In this document: positions 24,855 through 34,503 of the stretch, piece after piece
How positions within the stretch are numbered: the stretch's first letter is position 1
Layout: each line of letters opens with the position of its first letter
Assembly: GCA_049296795.1 (NCBI GenBank)
Contig: JBAQTC010000007.1
Coordinates: 124,001 to 188,000, forward strand
Origin: CAXNKH01 sp049296795
Lineage (GTDB): Bacteria > Pseudomonadota > Gammaproteobacteria > Burkholderiales > Burkholderiaceae_C
Reading direction: 5' to 3'
DNA length: 64,000 bases
Made by a program: the position numbers and the translations under genes
Notes under the pieces: generated by a model
What the model was told of the DNA's origin: nothing
What the model saw: the letters and a program-made list of their open reading frames with translations, nothing else
The model's database searches: none

Positions 24855-25829
24855 GTGGCCAAAAAAACATTTCTCGACTTTGAGCAACCCATAGCCGAAC
24901 TCGAATCTAAGATTGACGAATTGCGCTATGTGCAGAATGAATCTGCGGTCGATATTTCCAAAGAGATTGACCAATTGGCCAAGAAAAGCCAGCAGCTGAC
25001 CAAAGATATCTACAGTGCGCTGAATCCTTGGCAAGTTACAAAAATTGCGCGCCACCCAGAGCGCCCCTACACCCTGGATTACGTCAACGAAATTTTCACC
25101 GATTTTGTTGAGTTACACGGGGATCGTCACTTTGCCGACGACCTGAGCATCATCGGCGGCCTGGCTCGTTTCAATGGGATGGCCTGCATGGTGCTGGGTC
25201 AGCAAAAAGGGCGCGACACCAAGGAACGCGCTTTGCGCAATTTCGGCATGTGCAAACCCGAGGGTTATCGCAAAGCCTTGCGCCTGATGAAAACCGCCGA
25301 GAAGTTCAAACTTCCGGTCTTCACCTTTGTGGACACCCCGGGGGCTTATCCCGGTATCGATGCCGAAGAGCGCGGTCAATCTGAGGCCATTGGCCGCAAT
25401 ATTTTTGAGATGGCCCAACTCGAAGTTCCCATCATCACCACCATCATTGGCGAGGGTGGTTCGGGCGGTGCTTTGGCCATTTCCGTGGCAGATCAGGTGC
25501 TGATGTTGCAGTACTCGGTTTACTCCGTCATCAGCCCAGAAGGTTGTGCCTCGATACTTTGGAAGACCGCAGAAAAAGCCCAAGATGCTGCTGAAGCGCT
25601 GGGCATCACGTCGCACCGTCTCAAAGCCATGGGTTTGATTGACAAAATCATCAATGAACCGCTGGGCGGCGCACATCGCGACCCCAAACAAATGGCGGTG
25701 TTTCTCAAGCGCGCGCTGACCGATGCTTTGCGCCAGGTCGTCGATCTCAAGCCTAAGGAGTTGTTGGAGCGCCGCTACGCGCTGCTCCAAAGTTACGGTC
25801 GTTTTAGCGACACCAAAGCAACTAAATAA
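24855..25829 (+). CDS. accA: Acetyl-CoA carboxylase carboxyltransferase alpha subunit
   Basis: 324-residue alpha subunit that, with AccD, transfers carboxyl from biotin to acetyl-CoA for fatty acid synthesis. Signatures: KKTFLDFEQPIAELESKI start, DRHFADDLSIIGG, CKPEGYRKALRLMK, DTPGAYPGIDAEERGQ and GEGGSGGALAI for the oxyanion holes. GTG start follows AGAGAG about 7 nt upstream. Confidence 0.97.
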   Translation: MAKKTFLDFEQPIAELESKIDELRYVQNESAVDISKEIDQLAKKSQQLTKDIYSALNPWQVTKIARHPERPYTLDYVNEIFTDFVELHGDRHFADDLSIIGGLARFNGMACMVLGQQKGRDTKERALRNFGMCKPEGYRKALRLMKTAEKFKLPVFTFVDTPGAYPGIDAEERGQSEAIGRNIFEMAQLEVPIITTIIGEGGSGGALAISVADQVLMLQYSVYSVISPEGCASILWKTAEKAQDAAEALGITSHRLKAMGLIDKIINEPLGGAHRDPKQMAVFLKRALTDALRQVVDLKPKELLERRYALLQSYGRFSDTKATK

Positions 25830-25950
25830 GCCTCTGACCTGGGGGCGCTATTTTCGATTGTCGTGTTAATTTTATTTAACGGACACGAAAACGTCAGACC
25901 AAAAAGTCAGCAGCAATTTGAAACGTCATTGGCTTGATTCGAAAGCGAGT

Positions 25951-26346
25951 TCAGGCGAGTAAATGGTTGGCAATCGCTGCTAACCAAACGCCAAGGCATA
26001 ACAACAGACTGAGCAATACGGCGGCGCTTCCCATGTCCTTGGCGCGCTTGGACAAGTCGTGCCACTGCGGTCCGATTCGATCGATCGCCGACTCGATGCC
26101 GGTGTTGAGCAGTTCGACCACCATCACGATCACCACGGTTCCGATTAGGAGTGCGATTTCTACCCAGTCGTGACCGACCCAAAAAGCCAGAGGAACCAGT
26201 ACCACAGCCAAGCAAGCTTCTTGTCTAAAAGCAGGTTCATTCCAGCCTGCGCGCAAGCCCGCCAGAGAGTACTGAAAAGCGTGAAAGATTCGGCTCAGAC
26301 CACGGCGCTGTTTTTGCGGATTGACAGAATCAAAATTGTCGGACAT
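25951..26346 (-). CDS. dgkA: Diacylglycerol kinase
   Basis: 131-residue integral inner-membrane kinase that recycles diacylglycerol to phosphatidate. One interfacial helix (RIFHAFQYSLAGLRAGWNEPAFRQE) with the conserved Asn/Glu and three membrane helices; active-site VELLNTGIESAIDRI. Divergent from pstS with a 146-bp promoter region between. Confidence 0.95.
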   Translation of the reverse strand: MSDNFDSVNPQKQRRGLSRIFHAFQYSLAGLRAGWNEPAFRQEACLAVVLVPLAFWVGHDWVEIALLIGTVVIVMVVELLNTGIESAIDRIGPQWHDLSKRAKDMGSAAVLLSLLLCLGVWLAAIANHLLA

Positions 26347-26425
26347 GGTGGAATTGGGTAAAGCACAAAGATCTGTATTGTCACCGCCTTGCGCGCCGGG
26401 CAGGTGTTCTTGAATCCTCGTAGAT

Positions 26426-26444
26426 ACGTCACATAGTTGTCACA
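26426..26444 (+). promoter_or_regulatory. Pho box upstream of pstS
   Basis: ACGTCACATAGTTGTCACAA closely matches two PhoB half-sites (consensus CTGTCATA-AA-CTGTCA) with 11-bp phasing, about 50-65 bp before the pstS start; TTAAAGT downstream may be the -10. The gene block it controls encodes PhoB itself, implying autoregulation. Confidence 0.75.
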
Positions 26445-26492
26445 AATCTTTCTTAAAGTAAGACCTGTTCGCTTAACCCCTAGGAGATTTTG

Positions 26493-27536
26493 ATGAAATT
26501 GAGCTTTAAACATGCTGTTTCTAGCCTGCCTGTTGTCGCGGCGTTGGCAACTTGCGGTATGGCTGCTGCCCAGGATGTTACTGGTGCAGGCGCGAGTTTC
26601 CCCGCACCCCTGTATTCCAAGTGGGCTGCTGATTACTTCAAGACCACGGGCGCGAAAATGAACTACCAGTCGGTCGGCTCAGGTGCAGGTATTCGCCAAA
26701 TTGATGCCAAGACCGTCGACTTTGGCGCCTCGGACATGCCTTTAACCGACGAAGAATTGGCCAAAAAAGGACAAATTCAATTCCCCACCGTGATTGGTGG
26801 TGTGGTCCTGGTGGTCAATATTCAGGGGCTTACGGCCGGTCAGCTCAAGCTCAACGGGCAGGTTTTGGGTGACATTTTCCTGGGAAAAATCACCAAATGG
26901 ACTGATCCAGCGATCAAGGCCTTGAACCCAAGGCTGGCCTTGCCTGATGTTGCGATTGCACCCGTTCGTCGGGCTGACGGTTCGGGCACCAGCTTTATCT
27001 TCACCAACTACCTGAGCAAAACCAATGCCGAGTGGAAATCCAAAGTGGGCGAGGGTACGGCAGTGAACTGGCCGGTCGGTGCTGGTGGCAAGGGCAATGA
27101 AGGTGTGGCGGCATTTGTTGGTCGCCTGCCTAACTCGATTGGCTATGTTGAGTACGCTTATGTCAAGCAAAACAAAATGGTTTATGCCCAGATGCAAAAC
27201 AGTGCGGGCAATTTTGTCTCGCCTGATGAAAACGCTTTCAAGGCCGCCGCCGCAGGTGCCAACTGGACCAAGAGCTTTTATCAAATTCTGACCCAGCAAC
27301 CCGGCAAAAATGCCTGGCCAATGACGGGTGCGACCTTTATCCTGATGCACAAGCTGCAGGACAAGCCAGCCCAAGCCAGCGCTGCCCTGAAATTTTTCGC
27401 CTGGGCTTATAAAAATGGTGACCAAGCGGCTGACGATCTGGACTATGTGGCCATGCCGGCCTCTGTGAAGCTGATGATTGAGAAGTCCTGGAGTGAAATC
27501 AAGGATGGCTCAGGCAAGTCAGTGAGCTTCAAGTAA
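26493..27536 (+). CDS. pstS: Phosphate-binding protein PstS
   Basis: Periplasmic phosphate receptor of the Pst ABC importer, 347 residues. Signal peptide to about GMAAAQD; phosphate-site strands TGAGASFPAPLYSKW, SVGSGAGIRQ, DFGASDMPL and RRADGSGTSF. ATG 26493 has AGGAG 6 nt upstream. Behind the Pho box. Confidence 0.96.
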   Translation: MKLSFKHAVSSLPVVAALATCGMAAAQDVTGAGASFPAPLYSKWAADYFKTTGAKMNYQSVGSGAGIRQIDAKTVDFGASDMPLTDEELAKKGQIQFPTVIGGVVLVVNIQGLTAGQLKLNGQVLGDIFLGKITKWTDPAIKALNPRLALPDVAIAPVRRADGSGTSFIFTNYLSKTNAEWKSKVGEGTAVNWPVGAGGKGNEGVAAFVGRLPNSIGYVEYAYVKQNKMVYAQMQNSAGNFVSPDENAFKAAAAGANWTKSFYQILTQQPGKNAWPMTGATFILMHKLQDKPAQASAALKFFAWAYKNGDQAADDLDYVAMPASVKLMIEKSWSEIKDGSGKSVSFK

Positions 27537-27576
27537 GAAGCTTTGTTTCTCGGCTTGAGTGAGAGCAGGGCGGGTC

Positions 27577-28608
27577 ATGTCATCTACACTAGAGTTCGAG
27601 TATCCGAACATGTCTGAAAAATCGACGTTAGCTGTTATGAGTCGACCTGCATCTCCACTTCCGCCTTCGGTCCGGACCAATTCCATTGCCGATGTGCTGT
27701 TTGCCTTTGCCGCCAAAATGGCAGCCTGGCTGACACTGGCTTTGCTCACTGGGATTTTGTTGTCCTTGTTGTTCGGTGCCTTGCCTGCAATCGAAAAATA
27801 CGGGTTGAGTTTTCTGACACGCAGCGTTTGGGATCCGGTCAAAGAAGATTTTGGCGGTTTGGTGATGATTTATGGCACGCTGGCCACCTCGGTGATTGCC
27901 TTGCTGATCGCCGTACCCGTGAGTTTTGGTATTGCCGTGTTCCTGACTGAAATGTCGCCGGCCTGGCTCAAGCGCCCCTTGGGAACGGCCATTGAGTTGC
28001 TGGCGGCGATTCCCTCGATTGTTTATGGCATGTGGGGCTTGCTGGTGTTCGGCCCCATTCTTGCCACTTACGTTCAAATGCCTATGCAGTCCTGGCTAAG
28101 CGGTGTTCCGTATCTGGGCGCCTTGGTCGCGGGTCCTCCAGTGGGCATAGGCATTTTGTCGGCCGGCATCATTTTGGCGATCATGGTGATTCCCTTTATT
28201 GCCGCCGTCATGCGCGATGTGTTTGAAGTCACGCCGGCCCTCTTGAAGGAATCGGCCTATGGTTTGGGGGCCACTACCTGGGAAGTGGTTTCCAAAGTCG
28301 TGCTTCCCTATACCAAGGCGGGTGTGTTGGGCGGCATCATGCTGGGGCTGGGTCGGGCTTTGGGTGAGACCATGGCAATCACGTTCGTGATTGGCAATAT
28401 GAACCAACTCGATTCACTCAGTGTTTTTCAAGCCGCCAACAGCATTACTTCGGCGCTGGCCAATGAGTTCGCTGAAGCCGGCGCCGGTTTGCATCAAGCT
28501 TCCCTGATTTATTTGGGTCTGGTCTTGTTCTTCATCACCTTTGTGGTGCTGGCTTTGTCCAAAGTGTTGTTGTCCCGGCTCAAAAAGAGCGAAGGTAGCA
28601 AGACATGA
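27577..28608 (+). CDS. pstC: Phosphate permease PstC
   Basis: Inner-membrane permease subunit, 343 residues from this start, with six membrane helices and the ABC contact loop AYGLGATTWEVVSKVVLPYTKAG. The ATG at 27577 has AGGG at a good distance; ATG 27610 (MSEKSTLAVMSRP) is an equally reasonable start. Overlaps pstA by 4 nt. Confidence 0.94.
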   Translation: MSSTLEFEYPNMSEKSTLAVMSRPASPLPPSVRTNSIADVLFAFAAKMAAWLTLALLTGILLSLLFGALPAIEKYGLSFLTRSVWDPVKEDFGGLVMIYGTLATSVIALLIAVPVSFGIAVFLTEMSPAWLKRPLGTAIELLAAIPSIVYGMWGLLVFGPILATYVQMPMQSWLSGVPYLGALVAGPPVGIGILSAGIILAIMVIPFIAAVMRDVFEVTPALLKESAYGLGATTWEVVSKVVLPYTKAGVLGGIMLGLGRALGETMAITFVIGNMNQLDSLSVFQAANSITSALANEFAEAGAGLHQASLIYLGLVLFFITFVVLALSKVLLSRLKKSEGSKT

Positions 28609-29465
28609 GCGAGCCATCAAAAGATCCGCGAAAGGCCAAGTTTGCACGGCGCAAGCGGGTCAATCAATTGGCCTTGACCCTGTCACTGTTGGCAATGGGT
28701 TTTGGCTTGTTCTGGTTGTTCTGGATTTTGTGGGAGACCCTGCGTCTGGGTCTTGATGGCTTGGTTTTGGCGACCTTGACCGAAATGACGCCTGCACCCA
28801 ATGAGGCGGGCGGGTTAGCCAATGCAATTTATGGTTCTTTTCTGATGGTGGCACTCGCGACTTTTGTCGGCACACCGATCGGCATCATGGCGGGAATTTA
28901 TCTGGCCGAATACGACCCCAAGGCCCTGCTCTCGAGTGTCACTCGTTTCGTCAACGACATCTTGCTGTCGGCGCCATCGATTGTGATTGGTTTGTTTGTT
29001 TATGCCGTGGTGGTCGCGCGTTTCAAAAGTTTCTCAGGTTGGGCCGGCGTGCTGGCGCTGGCCTTGATCGTGATTCCGGTGGTGATTCGGACCACTGAAA
29101 ATATGCTGCAACTCGTTCCTTCAGGTTTGCGTGAGGCCGCTTACGCCCTGGGTGCGCCGAAGTGGAAAGTCATCACCCTGATAACCCTGCGAGCGGCCAG
29201 ATCCGGCGTGCTCACCGGAATCTTGCTGGCGGTCGCCCGTATCTCGGGCGAAACGGCCCCCTTGCTGTTCACCGCTTTGAGTAATCAGTTCTGGACTTCA
29301 AATCTGAGTGGGCCGATTGCCAGCTTGCCCGTGACAATTTTCAAGTTCGCCATGAGTCCTTATGAGAATTGGCAAAAATTGGCATGGGCCGGCGTGCTCC
29401 TGATCACGATGACGGTGTTGGGTCTGAATATTTTGGCCCGCGTTCTGACCCGACATAAAGACTGA
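28605..29465 (+). CDS. pstA: Phosphate permease PstA
   Basis: 286-residue second permease subunit with six membrane segments; cytoplasmic coupling loop AYALGAPKWKVITLITLRAARSG. Start overlaps pstC as ATGA. Partners PstC and PstB. Confidence 0.95.
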   Translation: MSEPSKDPRKAKFARRKRVNQLALTLSLLAMGFGLFWLFWILWETLRLGLDGLVLATLTEMTPAPNEAGGLANAIYGSFLMVALATFVGTPIGIMAGIYLAEYDPKALLSSVTRFVNDILLSAPSIVIGLFVYAVVVARFKSFSGWAGVLALALIVIPVVIRTTENMLQLVPSGLREAAYALGAPKWKVITLITLRAARSGVLTGILLAVARISGETAPLLFTALSNQFWTSNLSGPIASLPVTIFKFAMSPYENWQKLAWAGVLLITMTVLGLNILARVLTRHKD

Positions 29466-29506
29466 GGGCGAACATCGCCCACCCACCCTCATCCAAGGCA
29501 AAAGAC

Positions 29507-30286
29507 ATGGCAAATCAATCAGTGAGCGTTCCGGCATCGAAAATTTCGGTTAAGAACCTGAATTTTTTTTACGGCAAGTTTCATGCCCTCAAAGACATCA
29601 ATCTGGAAATCCCCCAGAACCAGGTCACGGCCTTTATTGGTCCTTCGGGCTGCGGTAAATCGACTTTGCTGCGGGTCTTCAACCGCATGTTCGAGTTGTA
29701 TCCCGACCAGCGTGCCGAAGGTGAAATTTTGCTCGACAGTCAAAACTTGCTGACCAGTCGATCCGATGTGGCTTTGTTGCGCGCCAAGGTTGGCATGGTG
29801 TTTCAAAAACCGACGCCTTTTCCGATGTCGATTTACGACAACATTGCTTTTGGCGTGAAGTTGTTCGAGTCGCTGAACACGTCGGACATGGAAGATCGGG
29901 TCGAATGGGCTTTGCGTAAAGCGGCCTTGTGGCCCGAAGTCAAAGACAAACTGAAACAAAGTGGTTCCAGTCTCTCGGGTGGTCAGCAGCAGCGTCTGTG
30001 TATTGCGCGTGGAATTGCGATCAAGCCCGAAGTGTTGTTGCTCGATGAGCCTTGTTCCGCATTGGATCCCATTTCCACGGCCAAAATTGAAGAATTGATT
30101 GGTGAACTCAAGAGTGATTACACCGTGGTGATCGTCACCCACAACATGCAACAAGCAGCACGTTGCAGTGATCACACGGCTTATATGTATTTGGGAAATT
30201 TGGTTGAGTTCGGCACCACCGAGCAGATGTTCTTCAAGCCCTCGAGCAAAGAGACGGAAGACTACATTACCGGACGATTTGGTTAG
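29507..30286 (+). CDS. pstB: Phosphate ABC transporter ATPase PstB
   Basis: 259 residues. Walker A GPSGCGKST, Q-loop FQKPTPFPMSIYDN, signature LSGGQQQRLCIARGIA, Walker B LLLDEPCSALDP and the H-loop VTHNMQQAARCSD. Energises phosphate uptake and is needed for PhoR signalling through PhoU. Confidence 0.97.
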   Translation: MANQSVSVPASKISVKNLNFFYGKFHALKDINLEIPQNQVTAFIGPSGCGKSTLLRVFNRMFELYPDQRAEGEILLDSQNLLTSRSDVALLRAKVGMVFQKPTPFPMSIYDNIAFGVKLFESLNTSDMEDRVEWALRKAALWPEVKDKLKQSGSSLSGGQQQRLCIARGIAIKPEVLLLDEPCSALDPISTAKIEELIGELKSDYTVVIVTHNMQQAARCSDHTAYMYLGNLVEFGTTEQMFFKPSSKETEDYITGRFG

Positions 30287-30354
30287 TGAGATTTTGTGGA
30301 ACAGCGGACGCACCCTGGGTGCAAAACCTGTCCTTAACTCCATAGGAGAATGAG

Positions 30355-31056
30355 ATGCCAGAAAAACATTTATCAACTCAATTTGACAGCGAGCTTGCTG
30401 CAGTCTCGAGTCGGTTCATGGAACTCGGTGGTTTGGTTGAATCCCAAATCCACCAAGCCATTTATGCCTTGTCAAAGCTCAGCGGTGAAGTGGCAGATCA
30501 AGTCATCGCAGCTGAAGCGCGGGTTAACGCGATGGAAGTCGAGATTGATCGTGATCTGGCTTCCATCATCGGGCGGCGTCAACCCACTGCGCGTGACCTG
30601 CGCTTGTTGATGGCGATCTCCAAGGCCACGGCTAACCTGGAGCGCGCTGGCGACGAGGCCGAGAAAATTGCCCGTATGGTGCGCTCCATCATCGCCGGGG
30701 GATCGCCCCGTAGCTTGCCGACCAATGAGCTCAATATTGCTGCTGATTTGGCTTCAGGTTTGCTGCGCAAGTCGCTTGATGCATTTGCCCGGCTCGACAC
30801 CAGTTCGGCTGTTTTTATTCTGAAAGAAGATGACTTGATTGACCAAGAGTTTGACGGCTTTGTTCGCAAACTGGTGACCTACATGATGGAGGATCCGCGC
30901 ACCATTTCGACCAGCCTAGATCTGTTGTTCGTCGCCAAAGCGATTGAACGCATTGGCGACCATGCCAAAAATATAGCTGAGCTGATCATCTACATTGTCA
31001 AAGGGACCGATGTTCGTCATACACCGATTGAAGAAATTGAGTCTACGGTCTCATGA
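30355..31056 (+). CDS. phoU: PhoU, phosphate signalling regulator
   Basis: 233 residues with two PhoU three-helix repeats, each with an E/DxxxD metal motif (NLERAGDEAEKIARM and AIERIGDHAKNIAELII). Transmits the Pst transport state to PhoR, keeping it inactive when phosphate is plentiful. Start has AGGAGAATGAG; its end overlaps phoB by 4 nt. Confidence 0.95.
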   Translation: MPEKHLSTQFDSELAAVSSRFMELGGLVESQIHQAIYALSKLSGEVADQVIAAEARVNAMEVEIDRDLASIIGRRQPTARDLRLLMAISKATANLERAGDEAEKIARMVRSIIAGGSPRSLPTNELNIAADLASGLLRKSLDAFARLDTSSAVFILKEDDLIDQEFDGFVRKLVTYMMEDPRTISTSLDLLFVAKAIERIGDHAKNIAELIIYIVKGTDVRHTPIEEIESTVS

Positions 31057-31760
31057 GAAATCAACCCAAAATTCTGATCGTTGAAGACGAGCCAGCCATT
31101 GCCGAGCTGATTGCCGTGAACCTGCGTCACAACGGATTTTCTCCGACCTGGGCCATGGACAGCAGCAGCGCACAGCGCGAGCTTGATGCGGTGTTACCCG
31201 ACCTGATTTTGTTGGATTGGATGTTGCCCGGGGAAAGTGGGCTGACATTGGCCAAGCGCTGGCGCTCGCAGTCCCGCACCAAAGCCGTTCCCATCATCAT
31301 GCTGACTGCACGGGGTGACGAATCGGATCGGGTGGCGGGGCTGGATGCCGGGGCCGATGACTACATTTCCAAGCCTTTTTCGACCAAAGAAATGCTGGCG
31401 CGGGTGCGGGCCCTGCTGCGCCGGCGTGCCCCCGAGCGGCTCGGTGGTGTCCTCGCGCTGGCCGGGCTAGCCCTGGATTCATCGACCTACCGTGTCACAT
31501 TCAACGATCAGCCGCTCAAATTGGGGCCAACCGAATTCAAGCTGCTGGCTTTTTTCATGGGCCATGCAGAACGGGTGCACAGTCGCGCCCAGTTGCTCGA
31601 CAAGGTTTGGGGCGATCATGTGTTCATTGAAGAGCGCACGGTGGACGTTCATGTCAAGCGATTGCGCGAAGCCCTTGGTGTGGCGGGCGCCATGATCGAA
31701 ACGGTTCGTGGCGCGGGCTACCGTCTGACTGCACAGGTCGGGGTGACCTTGGCGGCCTAG
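31053..31760 (+). CDS. phoB: PhoB response regulator
   Basis: 235 residues: receiver domain with VEDEPAIAE acidic pair, Asp in LILLDWMLPGESG, and Lys in YISKPFSTKEML; OmpR/PhoB winged-helix with ERTVDVHVKRLREAL as recognition helix. Binds Pho boxes such as the one before pstS. Confidence 0.96.
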   Translation: MRNQPKILIVEDEPAIAELIAVNLRHNGFSPTWAMDSSSAQRELDAVLPDLILLDWMLPGESGLTLAKRWRSQSRTKAVPIIMLTARGDESDRVAGLDAGADDYISKPFSTKEMLARVRALLRRRAPERLGGVLALAGLALDSSTYRVTFNDQPLKLGPTEFKLLAFFMGHAERVHSRAQLLDKVWGDHVFIEERTVDVHVKRLREALGVAGAMIETVRGAGYRLTAQVGVTLAA

Positions 31761-31775
31761 GCCGGATCCTCTGCC

Positions 31776-33170
31776 ATGTTCTGGCGATTTTTCTCTTTTA
31801 TTTTCTGTCAGTTGGCTGCTGCAGGCTTGGTCTATCGGCTGCTGCAGGATGATCACGCTTGGCGCGGTGCGCTGCTGGGCGGCTTCATCGGGGGCTTGAT
31901 CTGGCTGGTCATTGACCTGTACCGCGCAGCACAGTTTAAAAACTGGCTAAAAAGCGATGACGCAGCGCTGGATTTTCCACCCAACAGTTGGTGGGGGCAG
32001 CAGGTAGTTCGACTGCGCCGTTCGCTGCGTAGCCGCGAGCGCTTGGTCCACGACAGTGAGCATCGATTGCAGGAATTCTTGGCCGCGTTACAAGCCTCAC
32101 CCAACGGCGTGGTGTTGTTGGATTCCCGGGGCTGCATTGAGTGGTTCAATCAAACTGCAGCCAACCATTTCGGGCTGGATGAGCAACGCGATTTGCAACA
32201 GCATTTTGTTTTTCTGGTTCGTGATCCTGGTTTCTCGGCGTACTACGCCAATGCCGACGAGCACGGTGAGGTCACCCTACCCGGACGCGACAGTACGCCG
32301 GCAAGGCCAGTGAGCTTGTCAGTTCAACTGCATTCCTATGGCCAGTCCAGGCGTTTGCTCTTGTCGCGCGATGTGACGGCGCTCCAGCAAGCCGACGCCA
32401 TGCGGCGCGACTTTGTGGCCAATGTGACGCACGAAATCCGAACCCCCTTGACGGTTCTTGCCGGATTTGTCGAAACGCTGCAAACGCTGGAACTCAACGA
32501 GGAAGAGCGCCAGCGTTATTTGAACTTGATGGCCGAGCAATCGATCCGGATGCAAACACTGGTCAATGACTTGCTTACTTTGTCACGAATCGAAGGTATG
32601 GCTTTGCCGGGGTTCTCAGAGTGGGTTGATCTGTCTGTTCTGCAGCAACAACTGGGAAATGAGGCGCGTGCCCTTTCAGCCACTTTGGGCCGTACCGGCG
32701 AGGTTGTACATCAACTGGTTTTTTCAGCGGCCCCCGAGCTGGAGATCGCTGGTTCAGCCCACGAACTGCTCAGCGCCATGTCCAACTTGGTGAGCAATGC
32801 CATTCGTTACACCCCGGCCGGGGGGGCGGTGCGCGTGGAATGGAAGCGGCTGGAGTCCGGTGGTCTCGAGTTTTCCGTATTGGATACCGGACCCGGAATC
32901 GCACCCGAGCATTGGCCTCGATTAACCGAGCGCTTCTACCGGGTCGATCGCAGTCGCTCCCGGGAAACTGGAGGCACGGGATTGGGCCTGGCCATTGTGA
33001 AGCATGTGCTGCAACGCCATGGTGCTGAATTGCGAATCTCCAGCACCCTAGGCCAAGGCTCGGTTTTTACCATGTCTTTCCCGGCCAATCGCTTGCGTCC
33101 ATTGCCGGCTGGGAATGAGCTCAACGATTTGCCTTTTGAAGATTCAAAACGCGCCACAAAAGCAGCATAA
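31776..33170 (+). CDS. phoR: PhoR phosphate sensor histidine kinase
   Basis: 464 residues. Two hydrophobic helices in the first 55 residues, a PAS-type region (LAALQASPNGVVLLDSRGCIEWFNQ), HisKA with FVANVTHEIRTPLTVLAGFV, and catalytic motifs LVSNAIRYTP, DTGPGIAPEHW and GGTGLGLAIVKH. Follows phoB by 15 nt. The last 50 nt overlap the convergent MATE gene. Confidence 0.95.
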   Translation: MFWRFFSFIFCQLAAAGLVYRLLQDDHAWRGALLGGFIGGLIWLVIDLYRAAQFKNWLKSDDAALDFPPNSWWGQQVVRLRRSLRSRERLVHDSEHRLQEFLAALQASPNGVVLLDSRGCIEWFNQTAANHFGLDEQRDLQQHFVFLVRDPGFSAYYANADEHGEVTLPGRDSTPARPVSLSVQLHSYGQSRRLLLSRDVTALQQADAMRRDFVANVTHEIRTPLTVLAGFVETLQTLELNEEERQRYLNLMAEQSIRMQTLVNDLLTLSRIEGMALPGFSEWVDLSVLQQQLGNEARALSATLGRTGEVVHQLVFSAAPELEIAGSAHELLSAMSNLVSNAIRYTPAGGAVRVEWKRLESGGLEFSVLDTGPGIAPEHWPRLTERFYRVDRSRSRETGGTGLGLAIVKHVLQRHGAELRISSTLGQGSVFTMSFPANRLRPLPAGNELNDLPFEDSKRATKAA

Positions 33171-34503
33171 AAATAGCAGCGGTCAAACCTAGCGCAAGCG
33201 AACTACTGGCCCAAAATGCGGCGGCTGATTGCCATGCCGCCCAGGTCCCCAGGCCTTGGTAGGCCAGCAGATAACCGCCACCCAAGCCCAAACCCCATAA
33301 CAGCAGGCCATAGACCAGCAAGGGCAGCAGTGTGACCTTGAAGCAGCGTAGAAAAAACACACACACTACCTGAATCGAATCGGCGATCAAGTAGAGCGCG
33401 ACCCAGCTCAGCAATGTTGTTGCAACGGCCACAACTTGCGGGTTGTTGGAGTAAATACTAGCCAAGGCCGGTCCGGCCAACAGCATGATCAAAGACAGCG
33501 ACAGCCCTGCAACCATACTCATTTTTAGTCCCAGACGAATTGCGTAGCGGGCTTGGCTGGCTTGCTCAGCACCTATCCAAAAGCTGACGCGCGAACTCGC
33601 TGCGATGGCAATGGCCAACGGCGTCATGTAACACAGGGCAGTGAGGTTGGCGGCAATTTGGTGGCTGGCCGAAGCCACCGTACCGAGTCTGGCAATGAAC
33701 AAGGCCATCAGCGTGAAAGAGGTGACCTCAACCATGATGGCCAAGCCCCCGGGCAGGCCTAAGCGAGCGAAACCGGCAATCGCAGACCAATTCGGGCGCT
33801 CCAAGCGACTCCAGATTCGATAAGGCCGATACAGCGCTTGGCGTCGCAGTAAAAGTAAGGCGCAAGCCAGCATCAGGTAGTTCACCACCAGCGTGGCCCA
33901 AGCGCAACCCACAGCGCCCTGGGGCGAGAGACCCACGCCACCAAATACAAACCAAATCGATAGCGGTACTTTGACCAACAGCGAGCCTATTTGCAGCCAG
34001 GTCACCAAGAGCGGACGACCCAGGCTTTGGTTGAGGGTGCTGAACATGCGAAACAACAGAGAGGGCGGCAGGGCCAAGGCCAGCACGGCAAGATAAGCTT
34101 TGACTTCAGCGTGAAGTGCCAGCGGCACATCAGTCCAGCGCAGCAGCGGTTCGGACCAAAGCAGCAAGCCCATACCCAGCACCATGGTGATCAAGCACAG
34201 AAAAAGTGCTTGCCGAAATGAGCGACCGACTTCCAGCAGTCGGCGCGCCCCATGGAGCTCGGCCCAGACCGGTAGCAGGGCTTGCAGCACGCCCATTAAG
34301 CCAACGAAAACACTGATGTAGATGGCCGAGCCGATCGACAAAGCGGCCAGAGTCTGGGCTGAGTAGCGCCCGGCAACGATGGTGTCGGTCACCCCGAAAG
34401 CCATCACCGCCAACTGGCCAACCAAAACGGTCGCGGCATGCCGACCAATGATTCTCAGTTCTGACAAAACATGCTCAATGCGTTGTGGGCGGGGTTGGGG
34501 CAC
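33121..34503 (-). CDS. MATE family efflux transporter
   Basis: 460 residues, twelve hydrophobic segments, NorM-like multidrug/toxin extrusion family. Recognisable elements are GVTDTIVAGRYSAQTLAALSIG in helices 1-2, GLPGGLAIMVEVTSFTLMAL and ASHQIAANLTALCYMTPLAIAIAASSRV. Ion coupling and substrates cannot be inferred. Overlaps the upstream GT39-like gene by 29 nt (probably coupled) and the convergent phoR end by 50 nt. Confidence 0.88.
   Translation of the reverse strand: MPQPRPQRIEHVLSELRIIGRHAATVLVGQLAVMAFGVTDTIVAGRYSAQTLAALSIGSAIYISVFVGLMGVLQALLPVWAELHGARRLLEVGRSFRQALFLCLITMVLGMGLLLWSEPLLRWTDVPLALHAEVKAYLAVLALALPPSLLFRMFSTLNQSLGRPLLVTWLQIGSLLVKVPLSIWFVFGGVGLSPQGAVGCAWATLVVNYLMLACALLLLRRQALYRPYRIWSRLERPNWSAIAGFARLGLPGGLAIMVEVTSFTLMALFIARLGTVASASHQIAANLTALCYMTPLAIAIAASSRVSFWIGAEQASQARYAIRLGLKMSMVAGLSLSLIMLLAGPALASIYSNNPQVVAVATTLLSWVALYLIADSIQVVCVFFLRCFKVTLLPLLVYGLLLWGLGLGGGYLLAYQGLGTWAAWQSAAAFWASSSLALGLTAAIFMLLLWRVLNLQKANR

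Noticed and set aside
29519..30376. 285-residue frame antisense to pstB
   Set aside because: pstB has every ABC ATPase motif; the antisense frame has none of any family.
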